Of a DNA stretch of 7,994 nt, positions 6,050-7,994 are shown piece by piece. The stretch is from contig LJTS01000119.1 of the NCBI GenBank assembly GCA_001304425.1, positions 1-7,994 on the forward strand. The letters are read 5' to 3'. The stretch is from Betaproteobacteria bacterium SG8_40. GTDB lineage: Bacteria; Pseudomonadota; Gammaproteobacteria; Burkholderiales; Eutrophovitaceae. Under the pieces are notes generated by a model that was not told where the DNA came from, did no database searches, and saw only the letters and a list, made by a program, of their open reading frames with translations. Made by a program: the position numbers and the translations under genes. Positions within the stretch are counted from its first letter, which is position 1. Every line of letters starts with the position of its first letter.

Positions 6050-6739
6050 TCAGCCATTGGATCGACCATGCGCGGACTGGTCCTGATCCGGATCGAGTCG
6101 CTTGAAGTAAATGAATAGTAGCGATGTCGCAAGCGGAAACGCGACGCCCCACAGGCTGCCGCCCCAGATCAAAGGCGGCCAGTACATCTGCAGTACAAGA
6201 AAAGGAATCAGACAGCCGTTGGCGATCAGACTCAAGCGAATCCATCGTTCGAGGCCTTGCTTGCCGAACGTGATCGCGGCAAACAACATCGACAGGCTCA
6301 TCAGACTGTAGCCATAAACGTCGATGGCATACAGGAAAGAATCAAACGGCTCGAAGATCAGCAGTTGTATTTCCCGGGTCTCACCGCGCGCAACTTTCGG
6401 GAGAACGAAGGCGAGTTGTACGTAGTAGACAATGCTGATGAGCGTTGCGTACATCGAGGCGAAAACAACCGCCAGATGGCTCCAGATTCGCCCGGATATC
6501 CTGGTGGTGTAATGAATGCTCACCATCATTGTTACGAACGAAATTCCGAGAAGCAGCGAGGGGGTGAGCAGCACGGCAAGGCCAACAGGCGTGCTCTTGC
6601 TGTGAGGTCCGCCAGCGGACCCGAGCAGCCCTGCCCATTCACCAAGCTGCGCGACGATGTACACGAGGCTGAAAAAGATGCAGAGCGCAGAGGACCAAAA
6701 TCCTGCCGTTCGAACCGCTCCGAGACTCGCTGTGCCCAT
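6050..6739 (-). CDS. Six-helix integral membrane protein of unknown function
   Basis: A 229-residue inner-membrane protein that I do not recognise as a named family. Six hydrophobic segments are visible at about residues 13-35, 51-75, 86-113, 133-158, 167-185 and 191-212. The C-terminal tail is short, charged and polar (KRLDPDQDQ...). Aromatic residues are frequent at helix ends (HYTTR, YYVQ, YWPPLIWGG). No transporter, sensor or enzyme motif is evident, and no conserved charged residue stands out inside a helix apart from Asp140 in the fourth segment (FLYAIDVYGYS). The start is supported by GAGG seven bases before the ATG at 6739. It follows the RraA-like gene by 107 bp on the same strand, with a possible terminator in between, so shared transcription is uncertain. 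Confidence 0.8.
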   Translation of the reverse strand: MGTASLGAVRTAGFWSSALCIFFSLVYIVAQLGEWAGLLGSAGGPHSKSTPVGLAVLLTPSLLLGISFVTMMVSIHYTTRISGRIWSHLAVVFASMYATLISIVYYVQLAFVLPKVARGETREIQLLIFEPFDSFLYAIDVYGYSLMSLSMLFAAITFGKQGLERWIRLSLIANGCLIPFLVLQMYWPPLIWGGSLWGVAFPLATSLLFIYFKRLDPDQDQSAHGRSNG

Positions 6740-6791
6740 GTGTCAATCCTCGTGAATGATCAGAGCGCCGCTGTGGCCCGAGGCGCCCCTG

Positions 6792-6810
6792 AAAAAAGCG
6801 GGCCGCCCCG
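6792..6810 (-). terminator. Weak candidate terminator after the RraA-like gene
   Basis: On the minus strand CGGG-GCGG-CCCG (6810-6799) can form a 4-bp GC hairpin, followed within a base or two by six T (A-run at 6792-6797 on plus). The stem is short, though GC-only, and the T-run is good. It would separate the RraA-like gene from the membrane protein at 6050-6739. Confidence 0.35.
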
Positions 6811-6846
6811 AGGACGCCGCGCGGGCATGACCGGCTACGTTACGCT

Positions 6847-7563
6847 TCAGCGTTTGGCGAGCCAGGCTTTATACGCAGCCTGTGTTTCCTCGTTGGGGGG
6901 ATAGACACCGACAATGCTGTCTCCGGCTTCGATGCGCTGGCGCACGTAGGCTTCCAGACGATCTTGTTCGACAGCGTCGCGAGCGACTTCCTCGGCAATG
7001 TCCGCGGGTAAGAACACCACGCCATCCTCATCCCCAATGACGATGTCGCCCGGAAATACCGCGACGCCGCCGCAGCCGATCGGCACCTGTGCATCTGCTG
7101 CCAGCATGCTGGCGTAACTTGGTGGCGCCGCGTTGCCGCGGCAGAACACCGGCAGGTCGATGTTCTCCAGTTCCTTGATGTCGCGCATGGGTCCGTCGGA
7201 CACGACGCCCGCGACGCCGCGCACTTTCAGGCGCGCGACGAGGATGTCACCCAGCGTCCCGCTGACGTCCAGACCATGCGTATCTGCAACCAGTACATGT
7301 CCCGCCGGCATGATTTCAATGGCCTTGCGCTGGGGATTCTCCGGGTCTGCCATTGCCGCGCCGGTGGCGAGATCCTCCCTCATCGGGATGTAGCGCAGCG
7401 TGTAGGCGGGCCCGAAGACCCGCGGCGTGTCCGGGTTGATCGGACCGATATTGGATATCGCGCGCGTGCGCAATCCGCGCTTCACCAGTTGCGCCGTCAG
7501 ACTCGCTGTTGTGGCGCGCGAATAAAGATCGCGCGCGGTGTCGGATAGGGAGACGTTGGTCAT
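6847..7563 (-). CDS. RraA-like family protein (probable aldolase/decarboxylase-fold enzyme)
   Basis: A 238-residue cytoplasmic protein of the RraA / demethylmenaquinone-methyltransferase-like superfamily. The core shows FGPAYTLRY (50-58), GHVLVADTHG (88-97), GTLGDILVARLKVRGVAGVVSDGPMRD (102-128) and GDIVIGDEDGVVFLP (172-186). Asp106 and Arg127-Asp128 form the D-x20-R-D motif, followed by Glu131. In 4-hydroxy-4-methyl-2-oxoglutarate aldolases and related oxaloacetate decarboxylases this motif binds the divalent metal and the pyruvyl carboxylate. At 238 residues it is much longer than E. coli RraA (about 160), with extra N- and C-terminal helical parts typical of the long subgroup often labelled ribonuclease activity regulator. 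A small-molecule lyase is therefore more likely than an RNase E inhibitor; the substrate is unknown. An AGAGG site eight bases before the ATG at 7563 supports the start. It lies 58 bp after the membrane-protein gene on its right. Confidence 0.9.
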   Translation of the reverse strand: MTNVSLSDTARDLYSRATTASLTAQLVKRGLRTRAISNIGPINPDTPRVFGPAYTLRYIPMREDLATGAAMADPENPQRKAIEIMPAGHVLVADTHGLDVSGTLGDILVARLKVRGVAGVVSDGPMRDIKELENIDLPVFCRGNAAPPSYASMLAADAQVPIGCGGVAVFPGDIVIGDEDGVVFLPADIAEEVARDAVEQDRLEAYVRQRIEAGDSIVGVYPPNEETQAAYKAWLAKR

Positions 7564-7621
7564 GTTGATTACCTCTTTGCAGTTGCGTTACCGGGAAGGA
7601 ATCCCCGATTGACTTGTTGGC

Positions 7622-7994
7622 TCAGGTCACCGGTGGTCGCCTTGCGGGAACCCTTGCAAGAATCGCAAGAGCGACCATCGAAATGACAAGAAAGGAACCG
7701 TAAGACCAGTGATCGATCGCAGGTCCTCCTCCTGACATGGCGTGCGCCACGAACACGCCATCAAACAATGCGAGGCAGCCGACCAGCATGGTCCACCACG
7801 CCCAGCGCTCGCCACGCCGTAATGGCCCGAGTGCGATGGTGACGCAAACCGCCGAGGCTGCAAAATACTTGAATGCTTCCCAGATGACATGGAAATTCTG
7901 GTGGGCGCTGGCGTCCGCCTGGCCGAAGTGAATCATCGCTGCAAAAGGGGCGCCCAGAACGCCGAGGCCATGTACGACCGCCAGTGCGCCAATG
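7622..7994 (-). CDS. Small membrane protein of unknown function, 3' part (start beyond window)
   Basis: The frame is open to the right edge, giving 123 residues before the TGA at 7622. An internal ATG at 7936 exists, but the codons upstream of it encode a further hydrophobic helix (IGALAVVHGLGVLG...), so the true start is outside the window. Four hydrophobic segments are seen: window-edge residues 1-20, 43-58 (YFAASAVCVTIALGPL), 66-86 (WWTMLVGCLALFDGVFVAHAM) and 99-115. A polar stretch with several His residues (HFGQADASAHQNFH) separates the first two. I do not recognise the family. It precedes the RraA-like gene by 58 bp on the same strand and could share its transcript, as no T-tailed hairpin was found in the gap. 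Confidence 0.75.
   Translation of the reverse strand, partial: IGALAVVHGLGVLGAPFAAMIHFGQADASAHQNFHVIWEAFKYFAASAVCVTIALGPLRRGERWAWWTMLVGCLALFDGVFVAHAMSGGGPAIDHWSYGSFLVISMVALAILARVPARRPPVT

Noticed and set aside
6257..6904. 215-codon plus-strand open frame opposite the six-helix membrane protein.
   Set aside because: Low-complexity charged sequence with no family signature. The opposite frame gives regular hydrophobic helices and has a ribosome binding site.
7593..7605. Hairpin GGGA-N5-TCCC between the right-edge membrane protein and the RraA-like gene.
   Set aside because: Only four pairs, and no T-run follows on the minus strand, so it was not called a terminator.

Overview
The window looks like a chromosomal stretch from a Gram-negative bacterium, most likely Pseudomonadota (gamma- or betaproteobacterial in flavour). 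The pointers are a predicted outer-membrane lipoprotein, a Tat-exported partner, clear AGGAG-type ribosome binding sites, moderately high GC by eye, and housekeeping or accessory enzymes common in that phylum. This placement is inference; no ribosomal RNA or other marker gene is present. I saw no tRNA, CRISPR array, insertion sequence, phage gene or plasmid origin.

Layout. Positions 1-136 (minus) hold the 5' end of a zinc-type alcohol dehydrogenase-family gene, divergent from a small GFA/CENP-V-type zinc protein at 363-788 (plus). After a hairpin and T-run comes msrA, methionine sulfoxide reductase A, at 947-1483 (plus). It converges on a TetR-family regulator at 1572-2228 (minus). A minus-strand two-gene unit follows: a DUF1800 lipoprotein (3781-5574) and a DUF1501 Tat-secreted protein (2342-3727), closed by a good intrinsic terminator at 2311-2337. 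About 475 bp of non-coding, locally AT-rich DNA with two equal-geometry dyads (5575-6049) lies upstream of that unit. The right end, all minus strand, carries a six-helix membrane protein of unknown function (6050-6739), an RraA-like aldolase/decarboxylase-fold enzyme (6847-7563), and the 3' part of another small membrane protein running off the window (7622-7994).

How the genes may work together. The left third is a loose group of redox and electrophile-detoxification functions (dehydrogenase, GFA-fold protein, MsrA), but nothing shows they form one regulon. The DUF1800/DUF1501 pair is the strongest candidate for a poorly described system. It is a conserved pairing of two exported proteins without an agreed biochemical role, sent out by different routes (lipoprotein and Tat) and apparently transcribed as one unit with its own terminator. 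The RraA-like gene keeps the D-x20-R-D metal/substrate motif of pyruvate aldolases, so it is more likely a small-molecule enzyme than an RNase regulator.

Several starts matter. For msrA, DUF1800 and DUF1501 the longest open frame is not the best start; a strong Shine-Dalgarno sequence picks an internal ATG in each case, and for DUF1501 this places the Tat signal at the very N terminus.
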